33,930 bases of DNA from Caryophanales bacterium UBA782 (GTDB lineage: Bacteria; Bacillota_I; Bacilli_A; RFN20; CAG-826). Made by a program: the position numbers and the translations under genes. The stretch is taken from contig DBJG01000034.1 of NCBI GenBank assembly GCA_002296455.1, forward strand, positions 10,797 through 44,726, given 5' to 3'. The notes beneath the pieces were generated by a model. It made no database searches. It was not told the origin of the DNA and worked only from the letters and a program-made list of their open reading frames with translations. Shown here one piece after another: positions 25,727 through 33,930 of this stretch. How positions within the stretch are numbered: position 1 is the first letter of the stretch; every line of letters begins with the position of its first letter.

Positions 25727-26791
25727 ATGAAAGAAACATTAAAATACGTACTCGAACGAATTCTGTTCATCTTCTTGACGGCGTTCATCATTCTCTCCGT
25801 CACTTACATCCTTCTCCAATGTTTGCCTGTTACAACAGTCGGAAACAAGCCGGCGGAAGCTTGGGCGTTTTGGAATGAGCAAGTCAAACTCGGGTATTAT
25901 TACGAACTTGACCCAGTGAAAGATCTCAGCCGCATTCAAAGCGGCGATTTCGCGGCGCAAGTCTCTTTGGGACAGACCACGGTTTATTATGCCCCTTACC
26001 CGATTATGCACCGCTATGTGATGTGGCTTGGGAATATTGTGACGAAATGGGACTGGGGCACATCCAGCAAGATTTCCGTCGGTCAAAGCGTTATCACCAT
26101 CTTGATGAGCCGTCTTCCATATTCGATGCGCTTGAATATCATTTCAATGATTATTTCTATCCCACTCGGTATTGGTTTAGGGGTCATTGCGGCTTTGAAC
26201 AAGAACAATTTGACCGATTCCATCATTTCAACCGTGATCATGGTTTTCATTTCCGTTCCGAGTTTCGTCTTGATTTCCTTCCTTCTTATTTGGCTTAGCT
26301 ATTCCACGGGATGGCTCCCCAATCGTTGGCCGAGTGACGCGCAAGCAAATGCTGATCATTTGCTGGCTTTTAAAGCTTATATTATCCCGGTTGCCGCGCT
26401 TTGCTTTGGCTCAGTTGCTGCCTTTGCTCGCTACACCCGCGCGGAGCTTACAGAAGTGATGTCAAGCGAATTCCTTCTTCTTGCTCGCACCAAAGGGTTA
26501 ACAAAAGGACAAAGCGTCATTCGTCACGCTTTACGCAATTCCATGGTTCCGATTGTCCCAATGATCATTGGGCAGTTTATTGGCATTTTGTCTGGCTCCA
26601 TGGTTCTTGAACAACTCTATGGTATTCCAGGCGTTGGCAGCTTGTTCGTCGAAGCACTAAATGACAAAGACTATTCTGTCGTCATGGTTGATAGCGCCAT
26701 CTACACCTTGATTGGCTTATTCGCCACTTTGATTGTGGATTTGAGCTATGGCATCGTTGATCCGCGTATTCGCATGGGAGCAAAAAAATGA
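25727..26791 (+). CDS. oppB: Oligopeptide ABC transporter permease OppB
   Basis: 354 aa, normal length. One N-terminal membrane helix (~10-33), an extracytoplasmic segment, then a cluster of helices from ~135 onward. The permease EAA loop is clear: 'ARTKGLTKGQSVIRHALRN' near residues 253-272, followed by the conserved PIVPMIIGQFIGILSGSMVL and the 'LYGIPGVGSLF' phrase characteristic of DppB/OppB proteins. With OppC it forms the membrane channel. The ~60-residue stretch between helix 1 and the SVGQSVITIL element (YYELDPVKDLSRIQSGDFAA) is longer than in many homologues. Its stop TGA overlaps the oppC start by 4 nt (ATGA). No ribosome site was seen upstream of its ATG. Confidence 0.95.
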   Translation: MKETLKYVLERILFIFLTAFIILSVTYILLQCLPVTTVGNKPAEAWAFWNEQVKLGYYYELDPVKDLSRIQSGDFAAQVSLGQTTVYYAPYPIMHRYVMWLGNIVTKWDWGTSSKISVGQSVITILMSRLPYSMRLNIISMIISIPLGIGLGVIAALNKNNLTDSIISTVIMVFISVPSFVLISFLLIWLSYSTGWLPNRWPSDAQANADHLLAFKAYIIPVAALCFGSVAAFARYTRAELTEVMSSEFLLLARTKGLTKGQSVIRHALRNSMVPIVPMIIGQFIGILSGSMVLEQLYGIPGVGSLFVEALNDKDYSVVMVDSAIYTLIGLFATLIVDLSYGIVDPRIRMGAKK

Positions 26792-28866
26792 GGAAGAAGA
26801 TGGAAAAACAAACCGTCGAAACGAAACAAGAACTTCCTTTTGCGAACGTTCCTGATTTCGAATTCGCCCAAAAAGACGACAAAATTTTTGATAAGAAATT
26901 TGATTCTAAGCCGACTACTTTTTTCAAGGACGCGATGAAGCGTTTCGTGAAAAATAAAAGTAGCGTTGTCGCGAGTGGTATTTTGTTTGTTCTTATCGCG
27001 ATGGCAATCATCGTCCCTCTTGCTAATCACAATGATATTGAGACGAATATCGACACCCTTGCCTATCTCCCCCCAAAATGGAATGACGTGAATGATGCGC
27101 ATTTCCTTGATGGGACTGGTCATGTGGATAAAGCAATTCTTGACCCAGCGACTAAGAAACTACCGGCGGATGGCAATTATAAACAAAATGGCGTTATCGG
27201 CGAAATCGAAGTCACCGAATCCTACGCGAATAGTTATAGCGCACTTGTTGCTGAATACGGAGAAGGTGGCAATGTTGCCTTATCTTATGTGAAGGACCGT
27301 AACGACGCTGAAAACCCATACAAAGATGCGGGTATTTATTCACAACCGATGGATATCGTCGTTTCCGATGATGTTTCATTCACTTTTACATTCGACTACG
27401 CTTCGATGAATGAAGAAAACAAAGGGGTGAATCCAGCACTCTTCTTTGGCCTTCAGTGTGAATTCGAAACGGGCGTTGTGACCTTTATCCCTCTTGGCGG
27501 CGATGTCATTTTAAGCGAAGACAATTATGCCATCACGATCCATGATGTCACTTCTTATCTCAAAAATAACGATGCATATGTGGCATCAGGGAAACCGGAA
27601 AGTGTCGAACCGTCTTTGGTTGTCGGGCTACGTGGCGACGAAGCCCATGTTGAGAAGAATGTTTATTTGACTTCTATCAGCGGAACGAAGAACGATGAGA
27701 TGACGGATATTTCGAATGGCCTATTTTCTGACGCAACTTCCTTTGTTGGCAATTTCAATCAGAAAACCGTGGATTCGAAAACGGGAAAAGCACTTTACTG
27801 GAGCGCTTATAGTTCTACAAGCAGCGTTGGGATTTATCACGCAAAAGTATATTATGGCTCGTTCCAATACGATTATTATGAAGCCGCTTTTGGCATCGAT
27901 GAATTCATGTTCGCCGAGGAAACCATCAATTCTTATATTAATAAAGGATATATGACTTACGTCTGGACGAGCGAAATGGGCACGAACAAAACGCCTGGCA
28001 AGTTCGTTCTTACCGAGCTTGGCGAACAGTATTGCCCGATTCGTGAAGTGATTTACCAAAATCACACCAAAACAAGCGCCGTGATTGGAAAACCGGTCGA
28101 AGTGAAAGAGCTTTACTGCAAGCGTTCGCTATATCGCTATGACTACCAAATGGGTTACATCGGAAGCTGCCAGCCACAAAAATACATTTTTGGAACCAAT
28201 AAATTTGGGCATGACTTCTTCAAAGAGGTTTTCAGCGGTCTATTGACTTCCCTTGGTTTAGGCTTTTTGAGCGCGGTTATTAATATTGCTATCGGCGTTG
28301 TCTGGGGTTCCATCAGCGGCTATTTCGGCGGTTGGGTCGACATGGTCATGGAACGCTTCACCGAGATTCTTGGCGGCATGCCTTGGATTGTCATGATGAC
28401 ACTCATCATTCTTCTTCTCGGATCAAATTTCTGGACCTTCCTTCTAGCGCTTTGCTTGACGGGATGGATGGGCGTTGCTGGATCCACACGAAGCCAATTC
28501 TATCGTTATAAAGGAAGAGAATACGTTCTCGCATCCCGCACGCTTGGCGCAAGTGACGCGCGGTTGATTTTCCGTCACATTTTACCAAATGGTATTGGCA
28601 CCATTGTGACAGGATCCGTCTTAATGATCCCAAGTGTCATCTTCACCGAGGCGAATATTTCTTACTTGCTCCCGAACGCGCTTGCGTTCACCGGCTCTCA
28701 AAGCTTCGGAATTACTTTGTCTAACGCCCAGGCTGATATCGGCAACTATTCCTATTTAATTGTTCTCGCTTCGATCATCATGGCTCTTATCATGATTTCG
28801 TTCAACCTCTTCGGGAACGGGTTACGTGATGCGTTTAACCCATCATTGAAAGGAGCGGAAGACTAA
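26788..28866 (+). CDS. oppC: Oligopeptide ABC transporter permease OppC with a ~385-residue extracytoplasmic insertion
   Basis: 692 aa, about twice the usual ~300-350. N-terminal cytoplasmic tail, first helix ~58-78 (VVASGILFVLIAMAIIVPLA). In normal OppC the FGTDxxGRD motif follows this helix after ~40 residues; here the equivalent FGTNKFGHDFF is at 468-478. The intervening ~385 residues are hydrophilic and beta-rich and should lie outside the membrane. After that come the usual five helices, the EAA loop 'ASRTLGASDARLIFRHILPN' (~582-601) and the conserved end NGLRDAFNPSLKG. The start at 26788 has GGGAG 8 nt upstream; an ATG four codons later, with GAGGAAGAAG before it, is also possible. Overlaps oppB by 4 nt and oppD by 1 nt. 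Confidence 0.94.
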   Translation: MRKKMEKQTVETKQELPFANVPDFEFAQKDDKIFDKKFDSKPTTFFKDAMKRFVKNKSSVVASGILFVLIAMAIIVPLANHNDIETNIDTLAYLPPKWNDVNDAHFLDGTGHVDKAILDPATKKLPADGNYKQNGVIGEIEVTESYANSYSALVAEYGEGGNVALSYVKDRNDAENPYKDAGIYSQPMDIVVSDDVSFTFTFDYASMNEENKGVNPALFFGLQCEFETGVVTFIPLGGDVILSEDNYAITIHDVTSYLKNNDAYVASGKPESVEPSLVVGLRGDEAHVEKNVYLTSISGTKNDEMTDISNGLFSDATSFVGNFNQKTVDSKTGKALYWSAYSSTSSVGIYHAKVYYGSFQYDYYEAAFGIDEFMFAEETINSYINKGYMTYVWTSEMGTNKTPGKFVLTELGEQYCPIREVIYQNHTKTSAVIGKPVEVKELYCKRSLYRYDYQMGYIGSCQPQKYIFGTNKFGHDFFKEVFSGLLTSLGLGFLSAVINIAIGVVWGSISGYFGGWVDMVMERFTEILGGMPWIVMMTLIILLLGSNFWTFLLALCLTGWMGVAGSTRSQFYRYKGREYVLASRTLGASDARLIFRHILPNGIGTIVTGSVLMIPSVIFTEANISYLLPNALAFTGSQSFGITLSNAQADIGNYSYLIVLASIIMALIMISFNLFGNGLRDAFNPSLKGAED

Positions 28867-30359
28867 TGGAAAATACAGCAAAGAAAATCTATCCAACGAT
28901 TGATTATCCTTTCGTGACGTCGGTATCTAAGAAGAACAATAAGGAAGCGGTTCTTTCCGTTCGCAATCTCTCGATTTCATTTCATAGCGATCAAGGAAAA
29001 GTCCAAGCGGTCCGAGGCGTCTCTTTCGATCTTTATAAAGGAGAGACCCTTTGCATCGTTGGGGAATCGGGTTCTGGGAAATCCGTGACGAATAAAACGA
29101 TTATGGGTATTTTGCCCAAGAATGCGCGGATCGAGTCTGGCTCCGTGATTTATGAAGGCGAAGATTTGACCAAAATCGCGGAAGATGAATTCCACAAAAT
29201 AAGAGGAACCAAAATCGGGATGATTTTCCAAGATCCTCTTTCTTCTCTCAACCCAATTATGAAAATCGGGAAGCAAATTACCGAAGTCATGATTGCAAAT
29301 GGCAACCATTTAAAGAAAGAATTTGAAGACATCATCGCCAAAGAATTCATTCAATACAAAAACGATCAGCGTTTGCTTATGCTTGAAAAAGAAACGCTGA
29401 AGCATTTGAAGAAAACAAAGGCAAGCAAAGAAGATATCGCAAAAGCAAAAGCGCGTTATTTCGAAAAGAAAGCCGAATTTAAAAAGATTTTAGTCGCAGA
29501 TAAAGCGGCTTTACGCAAAAAGAAAGCGGAAGCGAGAAAAACCGTGAAAGCCCACAAAAAGGAAATCTTTACGCGTCATATCAATAACGTGAAGGCGATT
29601 GAAAAAAACATGTTCAAGGATTTTGCTGGCTTTTATTGCGACTTTATCAAAGAACATCGCCGTTATTTAAGCGAATGTCGCGTCACCCATAAGGAAGCGA
29701 AGAAAAGAGCGCTTCAGATTATGGCGGAAGTCGGTATCCCGAATCCAGAACGCCGTTACAACCAATATCCGTTTGAATTCTCTGGCGGTATGAGACAGCG
29801 TATTGTTATTGCAATCGCTCTTACCGCAAACCCAGACGTTTTGATTTGCGATGAGCCAACGACCGCCCTCGACGTTACCATTCAAGCTCAAATTCTTGAG
29901 CTCATCAATCGCTTAAAGAAAGCGAGAAACATGTCCATTATTTTCATCACTCATGACCTTGGTGTCGTGGCGAATATGGCTGACCGTGTAGCCGTGATGT
30001 ATGCAGGAAAAATTGTTGAATATGGAACGGCGGAAGATGTCTTCTACGCGCCTGCTCACCCATACACTTGGGCCTTATTGAGCTCAATTCCGGATATTGA
30101 CAGCAAGGAGCGGCTTGAAGCCATTCCAGGAACTCCGCCAAATATGCTTTATCCTCCTATTGGAGATGCGTTTGCTTTCCGTAGCAAATACGCGATGGGC
30201 ATCGATTTTAGAAAAGAGCCGCCAATGTTTGCACTGAGCGATACTCATTACGTGGCAAGTTGGCTATTAGATGAGCGTGCACCTATTGCGGTCATGCCGA
30301 AGATTGTGAGTGAGCGTATTCGCAACTCCTTAGAGCGTTCCAAAGGAAATAAGCAATGA
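28866..30359 (+). CDS. oppD: Oligopeptide ABC transporter ATPase OppD with a charged helical insertion
   Basis: 497 aa against the usual ~330-350. Cytoplasmic ATPase: Walker A GESGSGKS (66-73), Q-loop FQDPLSSLNP (Gln122), signature FSGGMRQR (305-312), Walker B VLICDEPTTALD (325-336), switch His363 in ITHDL, and the C-terminal oligopeptide-transporter tail (APAHPYTWALLSSIPD, AIPGTPPNM). Between Q-loop and signature, residues ~148-275 are an extra, Lys/Glu-rich, Ala/Leu-heptad-like segment (KKTKASKEDIAKAKARYFEK, DKAALRKKKAEARKT) that is probably a coiled coil protruding from the helical subdomain. All catalytic motifs are intact. TAATG overlap with oppC and ATGA overlap with oppF imply translational coupling. 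Confidence 0.96.
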   Translation: MENTAKKIYPTIDYPFVTSVSKKNNKEAVLSVRNLSISFHSDQGKVQAVRGVSFDLYKGETLCIVGESGSGKSVTNKTIMGILPKNARIESGSVIYEGEDLTKIAEDEFHKIRGTKIGMIFQDPLSSLNPIMKIGKQITEVMIANGNHLKKEFEDIIAKEFIQYKNDQRLLMLEKETLKHLKKTKASKEDIAKAKARYFEKKAEFKKILVADKAALRKKKAEARKTVKAHKKEIFTRHINNVKAIEKNMFKDFAGFYCDFIKEHRRYLSECRVTHKEAKKRALQIMAEVGIPNPERRYNQYPFEFSGGMRQRIVIAIALTANPDVLICDEPTTALDVTIQAQILELINRLKKARNMSIIFITHDLGVVANMADRVAVMYAGKIVEYGTAEDVFYAPAHPYTWALLSSIPDIDSKERLEAIPGTPPNMLYPPIGDAFAFRSKYAMGIDFRKEPPMFALSDTHYVASWLLDERAPIAVMPKIVSERIRNSLERSKGNKQ

Positions 30360-31618
30360 AAAAGCACATGGATTTAAGCGAAAACAAAATGGAAAAGAAC
30401 CCATCGGTTGATCCAAAGGTTACTTTTTCGCAAGAACTTGTTGACCAAAAGATTATTCTCCGCGTCAAACATTTGAAGGAATTCTTCAATTACGGGGGAT
30501 ACAAAACCAAAGCGGTTCATGACATCTCTTTTGATGTTCATGAAGGGGAGTGCTTTGGGCTTGTTGGCGAATCGGGATGTGGCAAAACGACGACTGGCCG
30601 CTGCGTGATTGGCCTTTATCCTGCGACTTCCGGTTCCATTTATTACCGTGGATATCGTATTTCTGCGGGGAGCCGTTGGAACGAGAAAGAAATTAAATGG
30701 AGTCGTATCCACGCAGAAGAGAAAATCAAAGCGCTTCGATTAAAAGCAAAAGAAGCGATTGAACAAGATCCTGCAAGCGCTTCTTCTATTCAAGAAGAAT
30801 GCGAAAAAGAGATCAAAGCGATTCGCCAAGAAAACGAAGCGCATGTCAAAGAGCAAAAAGAGATTATCAAGCAAATCCGCTACGATAACGCTCATTGCCC
30901 TAGCGCCCTCCGTAACGAAATCCAAATGATTTTCCAAGACCCGATTGACTCTCTTGATCCAAGAATGACGGTGGAAGATATCATTCAAGAAGGACTTCAT
31001 ATTCAAGGACATTATAACAAACAAGAAAACGCTAGAATCTGTGCGGAGATGCTCAAAAAAGTCGGGCTTATCCCAGAATATGCTTCTCGTTATCCTCATG
31101 AATTCAGCGGTGGCCAACGTCAAAGAATCGGCATTGCGCGTGCTCTAGTCATGAACCCGAAGCTTCTTATTTGCGATGAACCTATTAGCGCTCTTGACGT
31201 ATCCATCCGCGCCCAAATCCTTAACTTATTAAATGATATCAAGGAAGAAATGGGCCTTACGATGCTCTTCATCGCTCATGATTTGAGCGTTGTGAAATAT
31301 TTCTGCGACCGCATTGCCGTGATGTATTATGGATCGATTGTAGAAATCGCGACGAGCGATGAGCTTTTCAAACATCCGCTTCACCCATACACAAAAGCGC
31401 TTCTTTCCGCGATTCCTAAACCTGACCCACGTTTTGAAAAAGGACGTGTCAGAACGATTTATAATCCGGCGAAAGAACATGATTATTCAAAAGAAAAACC
31501 TGCTTTGACGGAGATTTTGCCAGGGCACTTTGTTTTAGCAAATAGCGTCGAAATCGAAAAATACAAAAAAGAGATTCATCAATTGGATCAGGAAAGGGAA
31601 CGCCATGAAAAAGAATAA
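30356..31618 (+). CDS. oppF: Oligopeptide ABC transporter ATPase OppF with a coiled-coil insertion
   Basis: 420 aa, ~80-90 more than typical. Walker A GESGCGKT (71-78), Q-loop FQDPIDSLDP (Gln194), signature FSGGQRQR (250-257), Walker B LLICDEPISALD (270-281), switch His308 in IAHDL, and the C-terminal HPLHPYTKALLSAIP oligopeptide-family tail. The additional segment lies between Walker A and the Q-loop (~103-185) and is strongly charged and helical (EEKIKALRLKAKEAIEQD, CEKEIKAIRQENEAHVKEQK). OppD carries its insertion at a different place, after its Q-loop. Partners with OppD to power peptide import. Starts inside the oppD stop codon (ATGA) and overlaps the next gene by 14 nt. Confidence 0.96.
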   Translation: MKKHMDLSENKMEKNPSVDPKVTFSQELVDQKIILRVKHLKEFFNYGGYKTKAVHDISFDVHEGECFGLVGESGCGKTTTGRCVIGLYPATSGSIYYRGYRISAGSRWNEKEIKWSRIHAEEKIKALRLKAKEAIEQDPASASSIQEECEKEIKAIRQENEAHVKEQKEIIKQIRYDNAHCPSALRNEIQMIFQDPIDSLDPRMTVEDIIQEGLHIQGHYNKQENARICAEMLKKVGLIPEYASRYPHEFSGGQRQRIGIARALVMNPKLLICDEPISALDVSIRAQILNLLNDIKEEMGLTMLFIAHDLSVVKYFCDRIAVMYYGSIVEIATSDELFKHPLHPYTKALLSAIPKPDPRFEKGRVRTIYNPAKEHDYSKEKPALTEILPGHFVLANSVEIEKYKKEIHQLDQERERHEKE

Positions 31619-32294
31619 ATTCTCATTTAAGTGGAACGCATTCGCCCTTTTTCCACTCATTGCGATTGTGTTTCTATTCGTTTTCTTCATCTATTATTTC
31701 TTAGCTCTCGGTAATCCGGACGCTTTTAACCCTGAACCAAACGATTTGGGCAATAATGGTTATCTATTCACGATGGGGAATGCTATCTCCGTCACCTTTG
31801 CCGCAATTCTTTTCGTCTACTGCATCCTTCTTTCCCTCGATCTGCTTTTCCGGAAAGATTCTTCTCATGTTTTGCTTGTTCTTGTTGGTGAAGCCATCAT
31901 CAGCGCCTATGCCATTGCAAAGACCGTTTGGACTTTCGACACGAGCTTTACGCGCCAAGTGATTTCCCTTGTTTTTCTTATTGCAGCCGATGTTCTTCTT
32001 ATCGTCATGCATTATTTCTTCCTTAAGAAAGCGTGGGATGGAGACTATGGCAGCATCTATATGATTTCCCTTGTTTTAGCAGGCATCGCCCTTTATTTCG
32101 GACTTGTTCAATACGATAGTTTGCTTGATGCTTATTCGTATCTAGGCGATATCGTGTATTGGGGGGATTGGGGCGTGGCTCATCTTGTGGTCGCTCTTTA
32201 TGTCGGTTTATCCTTCATCAATATCTATAGCGATTACGATCCAGAACCGCTTCAGCTTACCGAATCGCATGTCGACCTTTCAAAAGGCAATTAA
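31605..32294 (+). CDS. Uncharacterised six-helix membrane protein at the end of the opp operon
   Basis: 229 aa with about six predicted membrane helices (~12-34, 58-81, 88-108, 117-139, 150-168, 190-208) and short loops. No family recognised and no catalytic motif; conserved-looking features are acidic and aromatic residues in the loops (GNPDAFNPEPNDLG, YLGDIVYWGDWG). The start is supported by GGAAAGGGAA located inside the end of oppF, with a 14-nt overlap, so it is translated with the transporter and is probably functionally tied to it, perhaps as an accessory or assembly subunit (inference). The terminator follows 7 nt after the stop, which makes it the last gene of the operon. Confidence 0.85.
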   Translation: MKKNKFSFKWNAFALFPLIAIVFLFVFFIYYFLALGNPDAFNPEPNDLGNNGYLFTMGNAISVTFAAILFVYCILLSLDLLFRKDSSHVLLVLVGEAIISAYAIAKTVWTFDTSFTRQVISLVFLIAADVLLIVMHYFFLKKAWDGDYGSIYMISLVLAGIALYFGLVQYDSLLDAYSYLGDIVYWGDWGVAHLVVALYVGLSFINIYSDYDPEPLQLTESHVDLSKGN

Positions 32295-32301
32295 ATGAGT
32301 G

Positions 32302-32327
32302 ACCTCCCTCTAGCGGGGAGGTTTTTA
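32302..32327 (+). terminator. Rho-independent terminator of the opp operon
   Basis: ACCTCCC/GGGAGGT stem with a 7-nt loop followed by TTTTT. Confidence 0.9.
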
Positions 32328-32333
32328 TTATTC

Positions 32334-32361
32334 TTGAAAAAGTGGTTGTTCTACGCATAAT
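32334..32361 (+). promoter_or_regulatory. Promoter of the second M6 protease gene
   Basis: TTGAAA (32334-32339), 16-nt spacer, CATAAT (32356-32361): the best promoter match in the window. The predicted leader is ~17 nt, with the GAGGTG ribosome site just before the ATG. Confidence 0.6.
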
Positions 32362-32383
32362 AAGGTTTATTCGCGAGGTGAAA

Positions 32384-33930
32384 ATGATGAAGAAAAGGAA
32401 AAAACTATGGATGAGTGCGCTACTTGCTTCGCCTCTACTATTAACAAGCTGCGGCATCGTCGATTTCCCGACGACGTTTTTCCCGTCTCGCTCCACTTCA
32501 AGTGAAGAAATTTCAAGCGGAGAAATTTCAAGACAAGAAAGCATTTCATATGGCTCCGTTTCTCACGATTATTCTCTTTCCGAAGGAGGGTATTACGAAC
32601 CCTCTCTCTCCTCTTTTCAAAATATGAGCCTTTCTCATTATGGGGAATATGGAACGTTAGGAAGTGGCAATATGCCTTCGCTAGGAAAACCAAAGCTCCT
32701 CGTGATCCCCGTTTATTTTGCAGGGGATGCCGCTCCTTCTGCTAGTGAACTCGACTCGATCCAAAAAGCTTTCTTTGGCGAAAGTAGCGACACGGGTTGG
32801 GAATCTTTATCAAGTTATTACCAGAAGTCCTCTTATGGGCTTCTTGATATTGAAGGGGTTGTCACGCCTCCTTTCCAATATTCTTTGAGCGCGAGCGCTT
32901 TTCAAATTGCCTTCGAACTAGAAGAGAATAGAAGTGGTCACAAAGACACGACGGACTTATTAATCGAGGCGACGAACTGGGCGAAGAAGAATCATTATTT
33001 TGACGCTTCTTTCGACACGGACAAGGATGGTTTCCTCGATGGTGTGGACTTGATTTATTTCACGGATAAAACGGAAAAGGATAATTCCAATCTTTGGTGG
33101 GCTTTTACCACGAACAATTCTAAAAATAGCAACAAGGCGAACGCCTCTAGTCCAGTTCCGTATCGTTATTTCTGGAGCCCGATGAGCATGATTGAAAATG
33201 GCTACTATTCGCCGAATATCGATACGCATACATTGATCCATGAGACGGGGCATATGATGGGGATAGACGATTATTATTCTTACGATAGAACGACCATCGG
33301 AGGAACGGAGCGTTATAGTGAATCTCCTTGTGCGATGGTGGATATGATGGATTGCAATGTCGGCGACCATAACGCTTATAGCAAGATGCTTATGGGATGG
33401 GTAAGCCCAAAAGTAGTCTTGGGAGAAGGGAGTTTTTCTATCACGCTCAATAGTTTCACCGACACGGGCGAATTCTTGCTGATTCCCTCTGGGTCATGGA
33501 ATGGCACCCCTTATGACGAATATATGATTCTTCAGTATTACACCCCGACCGGTTTAAACAAGAAAGATAGCAATGGGTATAAAGAATATTCTTCCATCGC
33601 TTATGGGCATGGTGGTACTTACGCTTCAACCGGTTTACAGGCTTTTCATGTGGATAGCAGAGTCGTTTCATATGATGCGAAAATGGTAAAAACGCCGTTT
33701 AGTTCCGATCCCATGTATAGCAATTTGCGATATAGTGAGGATCCATTGACAGTCCAGAAAGAACATTCTGACGGCTCCTACACGATCAATCTTGGCATTG
33801 CTGCGAGTAACACTGGGAGCTATTCTATCGACGTTAAAAAATCGGATATCTCAACAGGTGAGCTTACTTATGGATCGAAAAACCGTTTGATTACCTTCCT
33901 TCCCGCGAATGGAACGAGCGCATTCTTAAA
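32384..33930 (+). CDS. Second M6-type zinc metalloprotease lipoprotein, 3' end beyond the window
   Basis: Open from the ATG at 32384 to the window end (at least 515 residues), so the gene is partial. Signal peptide with lipobox LLTSC (Cys23) and a short Ser-rich linker. The catalytic domain is a close paralogue of the protease at 20164-22275: SLSSYYQKSSYGLLDI, Asp-rich loop DTDKDGFLDG, PVPYRYFWSP, zinc motif HETGHMMGIDD (His286, Glu287, His290, Asp296), VDMMDCNVGDHNAYSKM, DEYMILQYYTPTGLN and AYGHGGTY-to-FHVDSR are all shared. It lacks the ~100-residue N-terminal domain of its paralogue and has a Cys in place of Met in the Met-turn phrase. Two adjacent ATGs (32384, 32387) could start it; GAGGTG suits either. 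It has its own promoter after the opp terminator. Predicted to digest extracellular protein at the cell surface. Confidence 0.93.
   Translation, partial: MMKKRKKLWMSALLASPLLLTSCGIVDFPTTFFPSRSTSSEEISSGEISRQESISYGSVSHDYSLSEGGYYEPSLSSFQNMSLSHYGEYGTLGSGNMPSLGKPKLLVIPVYFAGDAAPSASELDSIQKAFFGESSDTGWESLSSYYQKSSYGLLDIEGVVTPPFQYSLSASAFQIAFELEENRSGHKDTTDLLIEATNWAKKNHYFDASFDTDKDGFLDGVDLIYFTDKTEKDNSNLWWAFTTNNSKNSNKANASSPVPYRYFWSPMSMIENGYYSPNIDTHTLIHETGHMMGIDDYYSYDRTTIGGTERYSESPCAMVDMMDCNVGDHNAYSKMLMGWVSPKVVLGEGSFSITLNSFTDTGEFLLIPSGSWNGTPYDEYMILQYYTPTGLNKKDSNGYKEYSSIAYGHGGTYASTGLQAFHVDSRVVSYDAKMVKTPFSSDPMYSNLRYSEDPLTVQKEHSDGSYTINLGIAASNTGSYSIDVKKSDISTGELTYGSKNRLITFLPANGTSAFL

Overview
The window looks like a chromosomal segment of a bacterium from the Bacillota, most likely an uncultured host-associated Bacilli/Erysipelotrichia-type lineage. 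This rests on Shine-Dalgarno sites of the AAAGGAG/GGAGG kind, short hairpin-plus-T terminators, many lipoproteins with a [LV]-x-[SG]-C lipobox followed by Gly/Asn/Ser-rich linkers, and InlB-type and BspA-type surface repeats. TGA is used as a real stop (ends of the genes at 2514, 15127, 26791 and 30359), so the Mycoplasma code does not apply. The taxonomic placement is inference only. No tRNA, rRNA, CRISPR array or recognisable transposase was seen, and no gene-free stretch exceeds about 270 bases.

Layout. (1) 1-2333: 3' part of a large surface protein that begins before the window. (2) 8724 to 2514, minus strand: a three-gene lipoprotein operon (four-repeat 'FxMP' protein, a 1108-aa InlB/BspA-type leucine-rich-repeat protein, a small InlB-repeat lipoprotein), closed by a terminator. 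(3) 8971-14952, plus strand: three more lipoproteins, the first divergent from operon 2. (4) 15021-16728: an AAA ATPase/DUF234 gene, minus strand, bracketed by identical 50-bp direct repeats with a third diverged copy in its promoter/leader. This is the most unusual object in the window. (5) 18214 to 16844 and 22275 to 18318, minus strand: a lipoprotein, and a two-gene operon of an M6-type zinc metalloprotease lipoprotein plus an Ig-like lipoprotein. (6) 22477-22890: a small DUF3899-type membrane protein. (7) 23033-32294, plus strand: an oligopeptide ABC transporter (oppA, terminator, oppB-oppC-oppD-oppF, membrane protein) whose OppC, OppD and OppF carry large insertions. (8) 32384 to the window end: a second M6 metalloprotease lipoprotein, cut by the window edge.

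Working model (inference): most of the window builds a cell-surface layer for binding and digesting extracellular protein. Leucine-rich-repeat and beta-repeat lipoproteins would provide adhesion, two paralogous M6 proteases would cut protein at the membrane surface, and the Opp transporter between them would import the peptides. The two minus-strand lipoprotein operons share a 23-nt GC-rich upstream motif and a nearly identical 20-nt leader before their second gene, which suggests common control. The repeat-flanked ATPase cassette appears to be an unrelated insertion between lipoprotein genes.
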